The position numbers were made by a program, and so were the translations under genes. From NCBI GenBank assembly GCA_934725855.1, contig CAKVCL010000006.1, forward strand, positions 78,638 through 142,637: a stretch of DNA of 64,000 nucleotides. The letters are read 5' to 3'. The notes under the pieces are model-generated. The model searched no databases, was not told the origin of the DNA, and saw nothing but the letters and a program-made list of their open reading frames with translations. The DNA comes from an uncultured Cellulosilyticum sp. Its GTDB lineage: Bacteria > Bacillota > Clostridia > Lachnospirales > Cellulosilyticaceae. Position 1 is the first letter of the stretch; each line of letters opens with the position of its first letter. Shown one piece after another: positions 38,901 through 46,891 of this stretch.

Positions 38901-39645
38901 TTTTAATAGGCTCTGCGTATTTGCCATCTTCTACTTCAATTTTTATGAGTTCTGTCATGAAAGTGGTATGACGACAGTGGTCTGACCAATACGTATCCAC
39001 TACTTTTAATTCTGTAAAACTCGGCTCTCTATCTACCCCTTTAAAATAGTCTTGGAAATACACTAAGTCTTCAAGGCTCATGGCAAGTCCTTGTGCCTTT
39101 CTAAAGTTTTCAAGTGCTTCTTTGTCCATTTTATTAAAGCCTTCAAGAACCTTAACATCCTCTGGAACAGGATATTCCATATCTAGGTTTGTTTTTTTAT
39201 CAAGTGAAACTTCTTCAGCTTCTACTGGATTAATGACACTTGCTTTAATTTTTTCTTTTTCTGCTTCTGTTAATGTACCAGAAATTAAATAAACTTTTGC
39301 AGTTTGTACCGTTGGTTTCACTTTACTATCTAAAATTCGTAAACATTGTTCGCAAGAATCCGCACGTTGATCATATTGACCCTTTAAATAACTTACTGCA
39401 AATACAAATTCATTACCAAACTCAATGTCCTCTTCAACTAAAACATCTGCCTGAGGTTCAGAAAAAATAGTACATAAAGCATTTTGGTATGCTTCCTTAG
39501 AAATATGTTCTATATCATATCGATTTAAAATCCTTACATTCGTTACGGTTTCAATATGTAAGAAGTCTTTTAATTCGCTTTCCATTCGCTTTGCTTCAAC
39601 ATTAAATCCTTCTTTTTTCTCAACATACACTCTGAAAACACTCAT
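35926..39645 (-). CDS. purL: Phosphoribosylformylglycinamidine synthase, single-chain
   Basis: Step 4, FGAR + glutamine + ATP to FGAM. The 1239-residue chain fuses what Bacillus makes as PurS, PurL and PurQ. The N-terminal PurS-like part covers about 1-150, the two ATP-binding halves carry FKNETHNHPTEIEPFGGAAT and IGGKDSMSGT, and the C-terminal glutaminase starts near 975 with VLIPVFPGTNCE and has catalytic Cys in GICNGFQ. First gene of the operon, after AAGGGGA; its upstream region carries the promoter and PurBoxes. Confidence 0.97.
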   Translation of the reverse strand: MSVFRVYVEKKEGFNVEAKRMESELKDFLHIETVTNVRILNRYDIEHISKEAYQNALCTIFSEPQADVLVEEDIEFGNEFVFAVSYLKGQYDQRADSCEQCLRILDSKVKPTVQTAKVYLISGTLTEAEKEKIKASVINPVEAEEVSLDKKTNLDMEYPVPEDVKVLEGFNKMDKEALENFRKAQGLAMSLEDLVYFQDYFKGVDREPSFTELKVVDTYWSDHCRHTTFMTELIKIEVEDGKYAEPIKTALDEYYAMREEVHTKKAKKVTLMDMATIIVKYLKKHGQLKELFETAEINACTIKENIKIGDKEEEYLVLFKNETHNHPTEIEPFGGAATCLGGAIRDPLSGRSYVYQAMRVTGAADPNEPLENTIAGKLPQRVITKTAANGYSSYGNQIGLATGEVKEYYHEGYKAKRLEVGAVVGAVKRANVKHEEPTPGDVIILLGGATGRDGCGGATGSSKEHTEESLYTCGSEVQKGNPVVERKLQRLFRNADFSKCIKRCNDFGAGGVCVAIGEIAEGLRINLDLVPVKYMGLDGTELAISESQERMAIAIDRKDLDKVIELAHEENLEAVCVAEVTEEKQLVMTWRGKEIVHIDRSFLDSAGVTQQREAKVVAPEVKIEVKEFSKDNILATLRDLNVGIQKGLGMQFDSTIGAGSVLMPYGGKNQLTKENGMVAKIPVLEGETTAATFMTHGFDPYLSEQSPFHGAVYAVVESLAKIVALGADYKKTYLSFQEYFERLAGETSWGKPVAALLGALKAQKELGIAAIGGKDSMSGTFENINVPPTLISFTCNVGDAKECVSGSLKEVGSKLVRVSIPMDEQMMPDFKQIHKAYSAVYELVKANSILSSYAIGKGGLVVALAQMAIGNEIGVKVSVQDMSPFAESYGSLVLEVSPEVANTLDTNIFEVIGETTADKVLDINGVQVALKEVISNMLEPTKSVFVQKVDAKTPAKDATFNGERKIYVAKNKVAQPEVLIPVFPGTNCEKDTRRAFERAGAKVNEVLFLNRTNEDIEASIERLYKGIKNAQIIAFPGGFSAGDEPDGSGKFIASTFRNAKLKEAIHEHLYKEDGLMLGICNGFQVLVKLGLLPYGEIRDMDSNCPTLTYNTIGKHISVMAKTKITSVASPWLNGVKVGELYEIPLSHGEGRFVAPTAVLDELIANGQVFSQYVDENGFASQDGNVNVNGSMENIEGIVSLDGRIIGKMGHSERIGECVHKNIPGNKDQKLFESGMNYFK

Positions 39646-39688
39646 TGTGGTTCCCCTTTCAAAAGAATTGACCTGAATATCTACTAAA

Positions 39689-39717
39689 AGAGTACCATAA
39701 TTAGATTTTTACGTCAA
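39689..39717 (-). promoter_or_regulatory. purL: pur operon promoter
   Basis: On the minus strand TTGACG (39717-39712), a 17-base spacer and TACTCT (39694-39689), the latter preceded by TGG, an extended -10. The transcript would begin about 35-40 bp ahead of the purL start. Confidence 0.6.
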
Positions 39718-39721
39718 TACA

Positions 39722-39763
39722 AAATTCGAACATTATCAATTAGTTTTGTTATAAAGTTCGATT
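39722..39763. promoter_or_regulatory. purL: Inverted pair of PurBox-like PurR sites
   Basis: AAATTCGAACATT on the plus strand (39722-39734) and AATCGAACTTTAT on the minus strand (39763-39751), each with the CGAAC core of the Firmicute PurBox. They point at each other across 16 bp, the arrangement PurR uses in Bacillus. The pair lies directly upstream of the -35 box. A third, single TTTTCCGAACGTT lies at 39847-39859. Confidence 0.6.
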
Positions 39764-39950
39764 AAAAGGGTGTTCTATATTATTTTACGATTAATATACT
39801 GTTTTTTTACATATTTTCAGCTTAATTTTTCATGAATAGCTTTTAATTTTCCGAACGTTATTTGAAATAGATTAGTCTATTTTCCTTTTTTATTCGTTTT
39901 CTATCCTAGTATATCCACCTTTTCTATAAATTCAATTAATAAACCAACTA

Positions 39951-40013
39951 AAAATGGAGCAAAATGATCATCAGTATCTTTATACTGACTTCTTGATCAT
40001 CTTGCTCCATTTT
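39951..40013. terminator. Terminator of the spoIIA operon
   Basis: A 20-bp stem with one mismatch joins AAAATGGAGCAAAATGATCA to TGATCATCTTGCTCCATTTT, with an inner CAGTAT/ATACTG stem. It overlaps the sigF stop codon. Confidence 0.88.
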
Positions 40014-40731
40014 ATTGTTCAATCATTAATTTCATTTTCTTTAAAACACGCTTTTCAATACGAGATGCTTGAACTTGCGAAATATGAAGTGCCTGCGCAA
40101 TCTCTGTTTGTGTATGATCTTCAAAAAAACGCATCGTGATAAGTTCTCTTTCTATAGGAAGTAATCTTTCCATAATTTCAGTAAGCATCATTTTATCCAC
40201 AATGCTATTTTGCACAACAGGTGACTCATCAATTTTTTCACCTAACGTGATAGGTTTGCCATCTCCCTCAAAAATAATAGCATTAAGGGATTCTACCTCA
40301 GCACTCGATTCTAATGCATAAGCAACCTCTTCTACTTCCATTTCTAACCCTGCTGCAATCTCACTAATGGTAGGTTCACGGTTAAATTCCTTTACAAGTT
40401 CCTCTTTAATCATTCTGGCTTTGTAAGCTGTTTCTTTTAATGAACGACTTACTTTAAGCATGCCATCATCTCGTAAAAAACGTCTAATTTCACCCACAAT
40501 CATAGGTACTGCATAAGTTGAAAACTTAACATTATAGTTTAAATCAAATTTATCAATACTTTTAATCAGACCAATGCAACCTATTTGGAATAAATCTTCT
40601 AGTTCATAGCCACGTCCAATAAATCTCCTTACAAGACTCCAAACAAGTCCCATATTTTCATCAACCAATTGATCTTTTGCCTTCTCATCTCCTTGCTGAG
40701 CACGAAGAATAAGTTCTAAGGTATGTTCCAT
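40012..40731 (-). CDS. sigF: Sporulation sigma factor SigF
   Basis: Directs early forespore transcription. 239 residues, sigma-70 family. Region 2 includes ENMGLVWSLVRRFIGRGYELEDLFQIGCIGL, region 3 the EFNREPTISEIA helix, and region 4 ends TQTEIAQALHISQVQASRIEK. It is held inactive by SpoIIAB encoded just upstream, 22 bp away. Order AA-AB-F is the conserved spoIIA operon. Confidence 0.97.
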   Translation of the reverse strand: MEHTLELILRAQQGDEKAKDQLVDENMGLVWSLVRRFIGRGYELEDLFQIGCIGLIKSIDKFDLNYNVKFSTYAVPMIVGEIRRFLRDDGMLKVSRSLKETAYKARMIKEELVKEFNREPTISEIAAGLEMEVEEVAYALESSAEVESLNAIIFEGDGKPITLGEKIDESPVVQNSIVDKMMLTEIMERLLPIERELITMRFFEDHTQTEIAQALHISQVQASRIEKRVLKKMKLMIEQ

Positions 40732-40753
40732 ATTATCCCACCTTTTCCCTTAG

Positions 40754-41182
40754 CTATTTTCTAAGAGATTTGATCATTTTTACTGTTGTACCATCGCCTA
40801 GGTGTGAACATACTTCAACTTCATCCATCATTTCCTGCATGACTGTAAAACCTAGTCCTGCACGTTCCTCATCAAGAGAAGTCGTATATAGTGGTTGCAT
40901 CGCTTCTTCAATACTTCCTATCCCTTTTCCTTGATCCATAATAGTAATTTCAATCTTTCGCCCTTCATAAGCACATTTTACCATTACTTGCCCTTCATTT
41001 TTTCCTTCATATCCATGAATAATGGCATTGGTTACTGCTTCAGATACTGCCATCTTAATATCATATAATTCCTCTACTGTAGGATCTAATTGTGAGATAA
41101 AAGCACTAATCGCTACTCTAGCAAAGGCTTCATTAACAGATTGACTCAAAAAATGTATCTGCATCTCATTTTTCTTTGGCAA
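40754..41182 (-). CDS. spoIIAB: Anti-sigma F factor SpoIIAB
   Basis: A serine kinase of the GHKL fold that binds SigF and phosphorylates SpoIIAA. 142 residues. N-box SEAVTNAIIHGYEG, G1 MDQGKGI and G2 ERAGLGFTVM bind ATP. Start chosen is the TTG at 41182, seven bases after AGGGGG, giving MPKKNEMQIHF, which aligns with the Bacillus start; the longer frame to 41200 includes the ribosome site. Confidence 0.96.
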   Translation of the reverse strand: MPKKNEMQIHFLSQSVNEAFARVAISAFISQLDPTVEELYDIKMAVSEAVTNAIIHGYEGKNEGQVMVKCAYEGRKIEITIMDQGKGIGSIEEAMQPLYTTSLDEERAGLGFTVMQEMMDEVEVCSHLGDGTTVKMIKSLRK

Positions 41183-41205
41183 TTTCTTTCCCCCTTGCAC
41201 TTTTC

Positions 41206-41538
41206 TTACGCTAATTCTTTCATTGCTTCCTGCTTATTAGAATAGGCCTTCATAAGCTTACATACATTACTCATATTCAATATTCTTTCAATATCTTTAG
41301 GCACACCATATAACCCAACTCGTCCTCCACCAATAGCAACTAATCTATATCTACCCATTAACATTCCTATGCCAGAGCTATCCATAAAGGTTACTTTTTC
41401 AAAATCAAATAATAAATTTTTGGCTCTCTTTTTCTGATAATTTCTATCTACTGCCTGCCTAATTGCTACACATGTATGATGATCAATTTCCCCCATTAAT
41501 GCTACGACCAACGTTGTGTCTAGCATATCAAATTCCAT
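41206..41538 (-). CDS. spoIIAA: Anti-anti-sigma factor SpoIIAA
   Basis: STAS-domain protein that releases SigF from SpoIIAB when unphosphorylated. 110 residues from the ATG at 41538. The FMDSSGIG loop holds the phosphorylatable Ser. AAGGAGGAGAGAAGG lies just upstream; a TTG six bases earlier is an alternative start. The open frame to 41664 spans the promoter and is not used. Confidence 0.94.
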   Translation of the reverse strand: MEFDMLDTTLVVALMGEIDHHTCVAIRQAVDRNYQKKRAKNLLFDFEKVTFMDSSGIGMLMGRYRLVAIGGGRVGLYGVPKDIERILNMSNVCKLMKAYSNKQEAMKELA

Positions 41539-41581
41539 TTGCAAAACCTTCTCTCCTCCTTGTTCAAAATTGTCTACAAAT

Positions 41582-41610
41582 AGAATAATCTGATTTCCAG
41601 TAATTGTCAA
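41582..41610 (-). promoter_or_regulatory. spoIIAA: SigmaA-type promoter of spoIIAA
   Basis: On the minus strand a consensus TTGACA (41610-41605), 17-base spacer and TATTCT (41587-41582). No SigH-like AGGA...GAAT pair was seen at the expected spacing. It lies between the TPR gene and spoIIAA. Confidence 0.6.
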
Positions 41611-41650
41611 TCTTTTTAATTGATAAAAATGGATTTTTTTTACTTCCCTT

Positions 41651-43024
41651 TTATAAATCACCAATACTCTCTAAGTGAGATTGTGCATTGTAATATTCAG
41701 TTGTATTAGGATAAGTTGCTATTACCTCATCATAATATTTTTTAGCCGTATCAATATTATCTATTTTTTCATAAGACCTTCCTAAATAATAAAGTGATTT
41801 TCGTGCTGGCCGCTCTTTAGGTTCATAAATAATCAAGGTTTCAAATGATGTAATAGCCTGTGTATAATCTCCACGATTATAGGCTTTAATTCCCTCATTA
41901 TATAGTGCATCAACTGCTCTTGGATAAGTTTCTTCCTTTAATTCATTATACGTTTCTAGATCTTTTTCTTCTAAATTACTCATTGCAATACTATAAACCG
42001 TTTTTGCAGCTTCGATATACTCTCTCTCTCTAAATAAGTTTTTAGCTGAACTTAGTTTTTCCTTTTGACTAATGGTTGTGACTTGTGTTTTATAGTCCTC
42101 AATTTCATTTTCAAATTTACTTTTCTCATCTTCTAACGCTTCAAGTTTCGTTTCATAATCATTAGTGAGCATCATTAACTCTTGTGACAACTCGTCTCGT
42201 TCCTCGGCCAGCTGCTTATTTTCTAGTTTATAGCCATTTACTTCATTAGGCAAAATTAGATATTTTCCTATAATTACAACTGATAATACACCTAATACAA
42301 AATAAAGCAAAGCTCGCCTATACATCGCACTTCTATCTAATATCTTATGAATATTACTTTCTCTAGTAGGTTTGTATTCTATCTCATAAGGCTCTACCGT
42401 CTCTGTATTTTCACCACTTAAAATTTTGGAATACATCAATGCTTTTTTATGTCCTTCATCAATAGCTAGTACCCTCTTTACTTGTTCATTGGCTTTATGA
42501 TACTGTTTCTGTTGTATATAGACTAAAGCTAATAACGCTCTAGCTTCTATAAAATTAGGTTGCATGGCAACTGCTTTTTTCAACCGAATAAGTGCCATAT
42601 CTATATCTTCTTGCCTTAAATAACTTAACGATTTATTATAAAGGTTAATTGCCTCTCTATTAGCCTCCAAATACTTAGGCTGTTTATGTACTTTTTCTAT
42701 ATATATGTTAGCCAAATTATCTTCCTTTTGAAGAAATTGACTCATAACCCATTCCTTTAATGCATCTCCTAACTGGCCCATCTCAAAATAAATGAGTCCC
42801 AAAAGATTTCTTGCATCAATATTATAACGATATAAGGTGATTGCCTTTTCCAAGAAAGTACAAGCTAGTGACAATTCTTTTCGCTTAGCCGCCTCCAGTC
42901 CCTTATTATAATAAAAGGCACTTTTTTCCCATACTTTCTTAAAAGGTTCTATTCTTTCTAAACAAACATTACAAAACAGGCCATACTTAATGATATTTCC
43001 ACAGTAAGGGCATTTATATTCCAT
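41651..43024 (-). CDS. Membrane protein with N-terminal zinc ribbon and TPR repeats
   Basis: 457 residues. An N-terminal zinc ribbon (CPYCG...CNVCLE, residues 5-21) is followed by cytoplasmic TPR-like repeats (about 30-205), a transmembrane helix near 237-257, a coiled coil (about 262-320) and a second set of TPR repeats outside (about 325-457, e.g. GIKAYNRGDYTQAITSFETL). It probably organises a protein complex at the membrane. It sits upstream of the spoIIA genes, its 3' end about 40 bp from the spoIIA promoter; a sporulation link is possible but unproven. Confidence 0.8.
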   Translation of the reverse strand: MEYKCPYCGNIIKYGLFCNVCLERIEPFKKVWEKSAFYYNKGLEAAKRKELSLACTFLEKAITLYRYNIDARNLLGLIYFEMGQLGDALKEWVMSQFLQKEDNLANIYIEKVHKQPKYLEANREAINLYNKSLSYLRQEDIDMALIRLKKAVAMQPNFIEARALLALVYIQQKQYHKANEQVKRVLAIDEGHKKALMYSKILSGENTETVEPYEIEYKPTRESNIHKILDRSAMYRRALLYFVLGVLSVVIIGKYLILPNEVNGYKLENKQLAEERDELSQELMMLTNDYETKLEALEDEKSKFENEIEDYKTQVTTISQKEKLSSAKNLFREREYIEAAKTVYSIAMSNLEEKDLETYNELKEETYPRAVDALYNEGIKAYNRGDYTQAITSFETLIIYEPKERPARKSLYYLGRSYEKIDNIDTAKKYYDEVIATYPNTTEYYNAQSHLESIGDL

Positions 43025-43027
43025 AGC

Positions 43028-43204
43028 TTATTGCTCCTTATCACTAAATTCATTTTTATCAATCATCCTGCCCTTACCACTTCTCATTCCCTCTTTAATA
43101 AGATCAATGACATCTCTTAAATCTTCTGTAGCCATTTGTTCTTCTAAAGCATCTATTCCTAATATCGGTTTAAACTTTTCAAGTTCTTCTGTAAAATTTA
43201 ACAT
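43028..43204 (-). CDS. 58-residue protein ahead of the TPR gene
   Basis: A small ORF (MLNFTEELEKFKPILGIDAL... ending in SDKEQ), ATG six bases after AGGAGAGGA. It is acidic, helical, without membrane segments. Its stop codon is three bases before the TPR gene start, and that gene's ribosome site (AAGGAG) lies in its final codons, so the two are probably translationally coupled. No family recognised. Confidence 0.7.
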   Translation of the reverse strand: MLNFTEELEKFKPILGIDALEEQMATEDLRDVIDLIKEGMRSGKGRMIDKNEFSDKEQ

Positions 43205-43418
43205 ATATTTCCTCTCCTGATTATTTTATCACCATCTGATCTAGTTTCTATACATTAATACTACATCCTTCAATGTTTATTCGCAATATATCACCCATTT
43301 ATTTCCTAACTTCTCCACCTTTTACACGTTTTTTCTCATTCGCTTCAAAATTCCTATTTCTGCTTGACATCATCCTTAAAACTCTGTACCCTAATACTTA
43401 AACGGTACTATCGTGGTA

Positions 43419-43424
43419 TATAAT
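43419..43424 (+). promoter_or_regulatory. Putative -10 of the ArsR-family gene
   Basis: TATAAT with a weak -35 upstream. The flanking GGTACTATCGTGGTA looks like an imperfect repeat and could be the repressor's own operator. Confidence 0.35.
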
Positions 43425-43455
43425 GATAAAAAAGATATAGCAAAAGAGGTGCTCT

Positions 43456-43812
43456 ATGTCACAAAATGATGATGTATGTGCTTGCACAATGATCCACGAA
43501 GATATTGTTCAAGCCGTTTCAAGTCAAATGCTTCCTCAAGAGATCTGTACAAATTTAGCTGAGCTCTTTAAAATTTTCGGTGATGCAACTCGCATCAAAT
43601 TATTACATGCTTTAAAATGTTCTGAAATGTGTGTATGTGACCTAGCAGCTTGTCTTTGTATGACTCAGTCTGCTATTTCCCATCAGCTTCGAGTATTGAA
43701 GGCTTTCAATTTAGTCAAAGCACGTAAGCAAGGCAAAGTTGTTTACTATTCTTTAGCAGATTCTCATATTACTGCACTTCTTGACATTGGACTTGAACAT
43801 ATAAACGAATAA
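43456..43812 (+). CDS. ArsR/SmtB-family metal sensor, CadC-like
   Basis: A 118-residue winged-helix repressor. Cys59 and Cys61 in SEMCVCDLA plus N-terminal Cys8 and Cys10 (DVCACTM) reproduce the alpha3N Cd/Pb/Zn site of CadC; the DSHITALLDIGLEH helix near the C-terminus matches an alpha5 site. Helix-turn-helix: MTQSAISHQLRVL. Such repressors normally control a neighbouring metal-efflux gene, but none is adjacent. Ribosome site AGAGGTG; strong terminator follows. Confidence 0.86.
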   Translation: MSQNDDVCACTMIHEDIVQAVSSQMLPQEICTNLAELFKIFGDATRIKLLHALKCSEMCVCDLAACLCMTQSAISHQLRVLKAFNLVKARKQGKVVYYSLADSHITALLDIGLEHINE

Positions 43813-43848
43813 AAAAAGACTACTTAAGGTAGTCTTTTTTTATTCGTT
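43804..43848. terminator. Long bidirectional terminator
   Basis: A perfect 20-bp inverted repeat whose core is AAAAAAAGACTAC / GTAGTCTTTTTTT, loop of 5. It ends the ArsR gene and overlaps the 3' end of the convergent small membrane protein gene. Confidence 0.92.
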
Positions 43849-44117
43849 CTATTCATTTCTGCATTTCGTTCTTTTCTTTTTTCATTAAGGTCAATCACCT
43901 TTTGGTGTTGATTAATCCCAATCTTAACTTGGTTTTCTTTTTTCTTTGAGTTAGAAGGATATGATTTTACCACATTACTTTTTAGTTGTTGACGCTGCTT
44001 TAGCTTTTTGCTTTGATTTTGATGACCCATTTCTCTTCTTTGCTCAATTATAATATGAGCAATTATTAATCCCAAAAAGCATACACAACCTAACGTCGTA
44101 ATCATTGCTATATTCAT
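43824..44117 (-). CDS. Small single-pass membrane protein with basic tail
   Basis: 97 residues: transmembrane helix at about 5-25, then a strongly basic, Lys/Gln/Asn-rich cytoplasmic tail (pI clearly high). AGTGGGGGATGAGAT precedes the ATG. I do not recognise a family. The basic tail could bind nucleic acid, anionic lipid or another membrane protein. Confidence 0.55.
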   Translation of the reverse strand: MNIAMITTLGCVCFLGLIIAHIIIEQRREMGHQNQSKKLKQRQQLKSNVVKSYPSNSKKKENQVKIGINQHQKVIDLNEKRKERNAEMNRTNKKRLP

Positions 44118-44362
44118 ATCTCATCCCCCACTTCAAACCACTAATCTTTATTCTATTTTACTCACTTTCAGGCTTATCCTATCTCTATTTTTATTAAATT
44201 TTTACGATTATATTTTACTTTCAAAGCCTTAAGTAAGTAATCTTTTCTTTATATTTTATATTATATCACATTTTATTGTAAATATCATCTAAAACACTCT
44301 AGTCCTTTAAATTCAATATTTAAATTTCTTTCCTAAATAGATTAGTCGTTTATCGTAAAGTT

Positions 44363-45349
44363 CTATAATCGTAAGTATTCCACCAAAGTTTTAAACCCTA
44401 AATGGTCAGTTTCTTTTTTATAAGCTTTTAAAATATCGTGCTTAGCTGCTTCTAATTGATTGAGGTGATAATAAACAATGCCACGCTCTGCTAAAGCATT
44501 CATATCACTTTTTCTCATTTTCAAATAAGTATCATAGTATTTAAGGCTTTCTTCATATTGTCCTAATAGCCCATTTATAAAAGCCATACAATAAGTCGCC
44601 CCTTCGTTATCAGGTTCTAGTTCTAGAACCTTTTGATAAATCGCTAAAGCTTCATCATACATTTTTAAACTCAGTAAAATACTTCCTTTACATTCATAAC
44701 CAATTGCAAGCGTTGGTTCTTCCTTAATGGCTTTATTAAAGCATCTAATGGCTCTTCCATATAAATCTTTTTGTAAGAATTCATCTGCTTTTGCAAAATA
44801 CATCTCATATTCTGGGAAATTTAAAATTGATACACCATTTAAATCTTTTTCCTTCAGTACAAAATTCATCTGATCGTCTTGATAATTATGTACATACATG
44901 GCTATATCACGAATAACACTTTCATCTTTTTCAAAATAAAGTCCCTCTTCCATTGGCTGTGCATCTAAAAGTCTAAATTCAACGGGCAAAAGCAACGCTT
45001 CACGTGCAGGTGCTTTAATACTATACTTAAAAATCGTACGCTCACTATCTAAAGAAAGTGTTTCACTCATCTTTCTGTAAATGGTTGCTTTTTTATACCA
45101 CCCAATGACTTTATTTTCGCCTTTTCTATTATGAGCAGTCCAAATAACCGTTACATCTTGTACACAGTCATCTTCTTTTGTAACCCCTTCTATTTGCTCA
45201 ATAGGAATCTCATCTAATCCTTCTCCATATCCATAATAATAGCCATTTACATTTTGAAAATTATAACCACATGCAGGAACGAGGGTTTCTTCATCTCCCT
45301 CTCCTGTATAATACTTCATCCAAGGTACATTTATAAATACTATTTTCAT
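44363..45349 (-). CDS. TPR-repeat protein
   Basis: A 328-residue soluble protein. The first 170 residues form a domain I do not recognise, beginning IVFINVPWMKYY. From about 185 to 328 there are three to four TPR repeats, e.g. DLYGRAIRCFNKAIKEEP, MYDEALAIYQKVLELEPDN and QYEESLKYYDTYLKM. Probably a protein-binding module. Single gene; role unknown. Confidence 0.75.
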   Translation of the reverse strand: MKIVFINVPWMKYYTGEGDEETLVPACGYNFQNVNGYYYGYGEGLDEIPIEQIEGVTKEDDCVQDVTVIWTAHNRKGENKVIGWYKKATIYRKMSETLSLDSERTIFKYSIKAPAREALLLPVEFRLLDAQPMEEGLYFEKDESVIRDIAMYVHNYQDDQMNFVLKEKDLNGVSILNFPEYEMYFAKADEFLQKDLYGRAIRCFNKAIKEEPTLAIGYECKGSILLSLKMYDEALAIYQKVLELEPDNEGATYCMAFINGLLGQYEESLKYYDTYLKMRKSDMNALAERGIVYYHLNQLEAAKHDILKAYKKETDHLGFKTLVEYLRL

Positions 45350-45508
45350 GATCTTTCTCCCTAGCCCAATTTATTCATTCTTCACATAATGTTATATGCT
45401 TTTTTACATTATACACACTTATTTTATCATATTCTATCACTATATAGAAATATTTCATTTACTAGGGGTTAGATTTTACAAGCCTACTTAGCAGTGCTTA
45501 TTAAGCAT

Positions 45509-45558
45509 AAAAAAGAAATCACCTAATGCCTTCTCAAACATCAGATGATTTCTTTTTT
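45509..45558. terminator. Terminator of the permease gene
   Basis: AAAAAAGAAATCA pairs with TGATTTCTTTTTT around a 24-base loop that has its own short ATG/CAT pairing. It overlaps the 3' end of the permease gene. Confidence 0.75.
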
Positions 45559-46757
45559 TATCCAATTATGCTTTGCAAAATAAATAATACAATGACAAAG
45601 CTAAAATTAATAGCAGAAAACTTAAGTACATAGCTCTTTGTTTTATCTGGGTTATGCTTCTTAAATTCACTAAATGTAATCAAACTTGCTAGTGAAGCAA
45701 TCAAGGTCCCACAGCCACCAATATTTACAGCTGGTAATAAGCTTGCATAATCACTAGTAAAATGAGAAAGTAGCACAGCACTTGGTACATTACTAATGAG
45801 TTGACAAGACAAAATGCCAAATAACAGAGTATTTTTAGGCAGTAGATATTCAAAAAAGCTGCTAACCATAGGAATTCTTGCCATGTTTCCACTAAATACA
45901 AAGAACACACAAAAAGTAACCAGTAATGGATAATTTACTTCTTTAATCGCTTCTTGATCTAACGCATAAAGTGCTATTGTAATCACAATTGTCCCTAATA
46001 AATAAGGAATGATGCGAAATACAATTAAAATACTGCAAATGAATAAAATAGAATAAATCACTGTACACTTTTTATCTAAAGTATAGGCTTCATCCTTTTT
46101 TAACTGTAAAGGAATTGGCTTAACGAATAAACAAATACCTAAAATCATAATCGTTGCTGCAATAAATGAAGGGAGCATAATCTTAATAAATTCTAAAGTT
46201 CCCATATGATAATAAGCATATAAAAATAGATTTTGTGGATTACCAAAAGGCGTCACCATTCCACCTAAGTTTGCTGCAATATTTTGCATAATAAAAGTAA
46301 ATGCCATTGCTTTCTTATGATCTGTACTATTTAGCACAAAATAACCTAAAGGTAAAAAGGTAAGTAGTGCCATATCATTTGCTAAAAGCATTGACCCCAC
46401 AAATGTAATCATAACCAGCCCTAAAGTCGCATTTCGAAGGTTATGTAATTTTAAAACAATATTTTTACTAATGATCTCAAACACATGAATATGAGAAAAA
46501 GCAGCAACCACTTCTAAGGTGCAAAATAACGTCGCAATCGTACGCCAATTAAAATAACTTAAATAACTTGCATCAACCGGTATGATTAAACAAGTAATCA
46601 GCATGGCTATGGTTGCGATGGATAATACAGCTTGCTTTTTAGAAAATGCAACAAGCCAATTGATGACCTTAGTTAATAAATTATCATTCTTTGGTTTATG
46701 ATTTCTTAAAACCGTATAACCAGAGTCACTGCTATTTAAATAGATATTCTTTTCCAT
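45558..46757 (-). CDS. SLC13/ArsB-type anion permease
   Basis: A 399-residue membrane protein with 9-11 hydrophobic segments. The conserved NDMALLTFLPLGYFVL and QNIAANLGGMVTPFGNPQNLFLY blocks are typical of the CitMHS/ArsB ion transporter superfamily, and a second repeat ends NVPSAVLLSHFTS. The N-terminal 35 residues are soluble. The ion is unknown; arsenite, citrate and dicarboxylates are all possible. Confidence 0.82.
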   Translation of the reverse strand: MEKNIYLNSSDSGYTVLRNHKPKNDNLLTKVINWLVAFSKKQAVLSIATIAMLITCLIIPVDASYLSYFNWRTIATLFCTLEVVAAFSHIHVFEIISKNIVLKLHNLRNATLGLVMITFVGSMLLANDMALLTFLPLGYFVLNSTDHKKAMAFTFIMQNIAANLGGMVTPFGNPQNLFLYAYYHMGTLEFIKIMLPSFIAATIMILGICLFVKPIPLQLKKDEAYTLDKKCTVIYSILFICSILIVFRIIPYLLGTIVITIALYALDQEAIKEVNYPLLVTFCVFFVFSGNMARIPMVSSFFEYLLPKNTLLFGILSCQLISNVPSAVLLSHFTSDYASLLPAVNIGGCGTLIASLASLITFSEFKKHNPDKTKSYVLKFSAINFSFVIVLFILQSIIG

Positions 46758-46891
46758 CAGATAATCTTCCTTTAATTATTTTATTTACCAATGATTGATT
46801 TTAGCAGATATCCTAAAAAACGCAATCATTTTTATTTAAAAAAGTTAAATTGTTACGATATTATTTTAATTTTTAGATTAGTAATTTTCTG

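Larger units (their letters stand above)
39646..40011. other. Intergenic control region of the pur operon
   Basis: 366 bp without a gene. It holds the purL promoter and PurBox pair, a third CCGAAC site, and on the right the sigF terminator. I looked for the purine riboswitch core on the minus strand and did not see it. Confidence 0.6.

Noticed and set aside
39646..39950. Purine riboswitch ahead of purL
   Set aside because: I searched for the conserved aptamer core and found only PurBox-like sites and a promoter.
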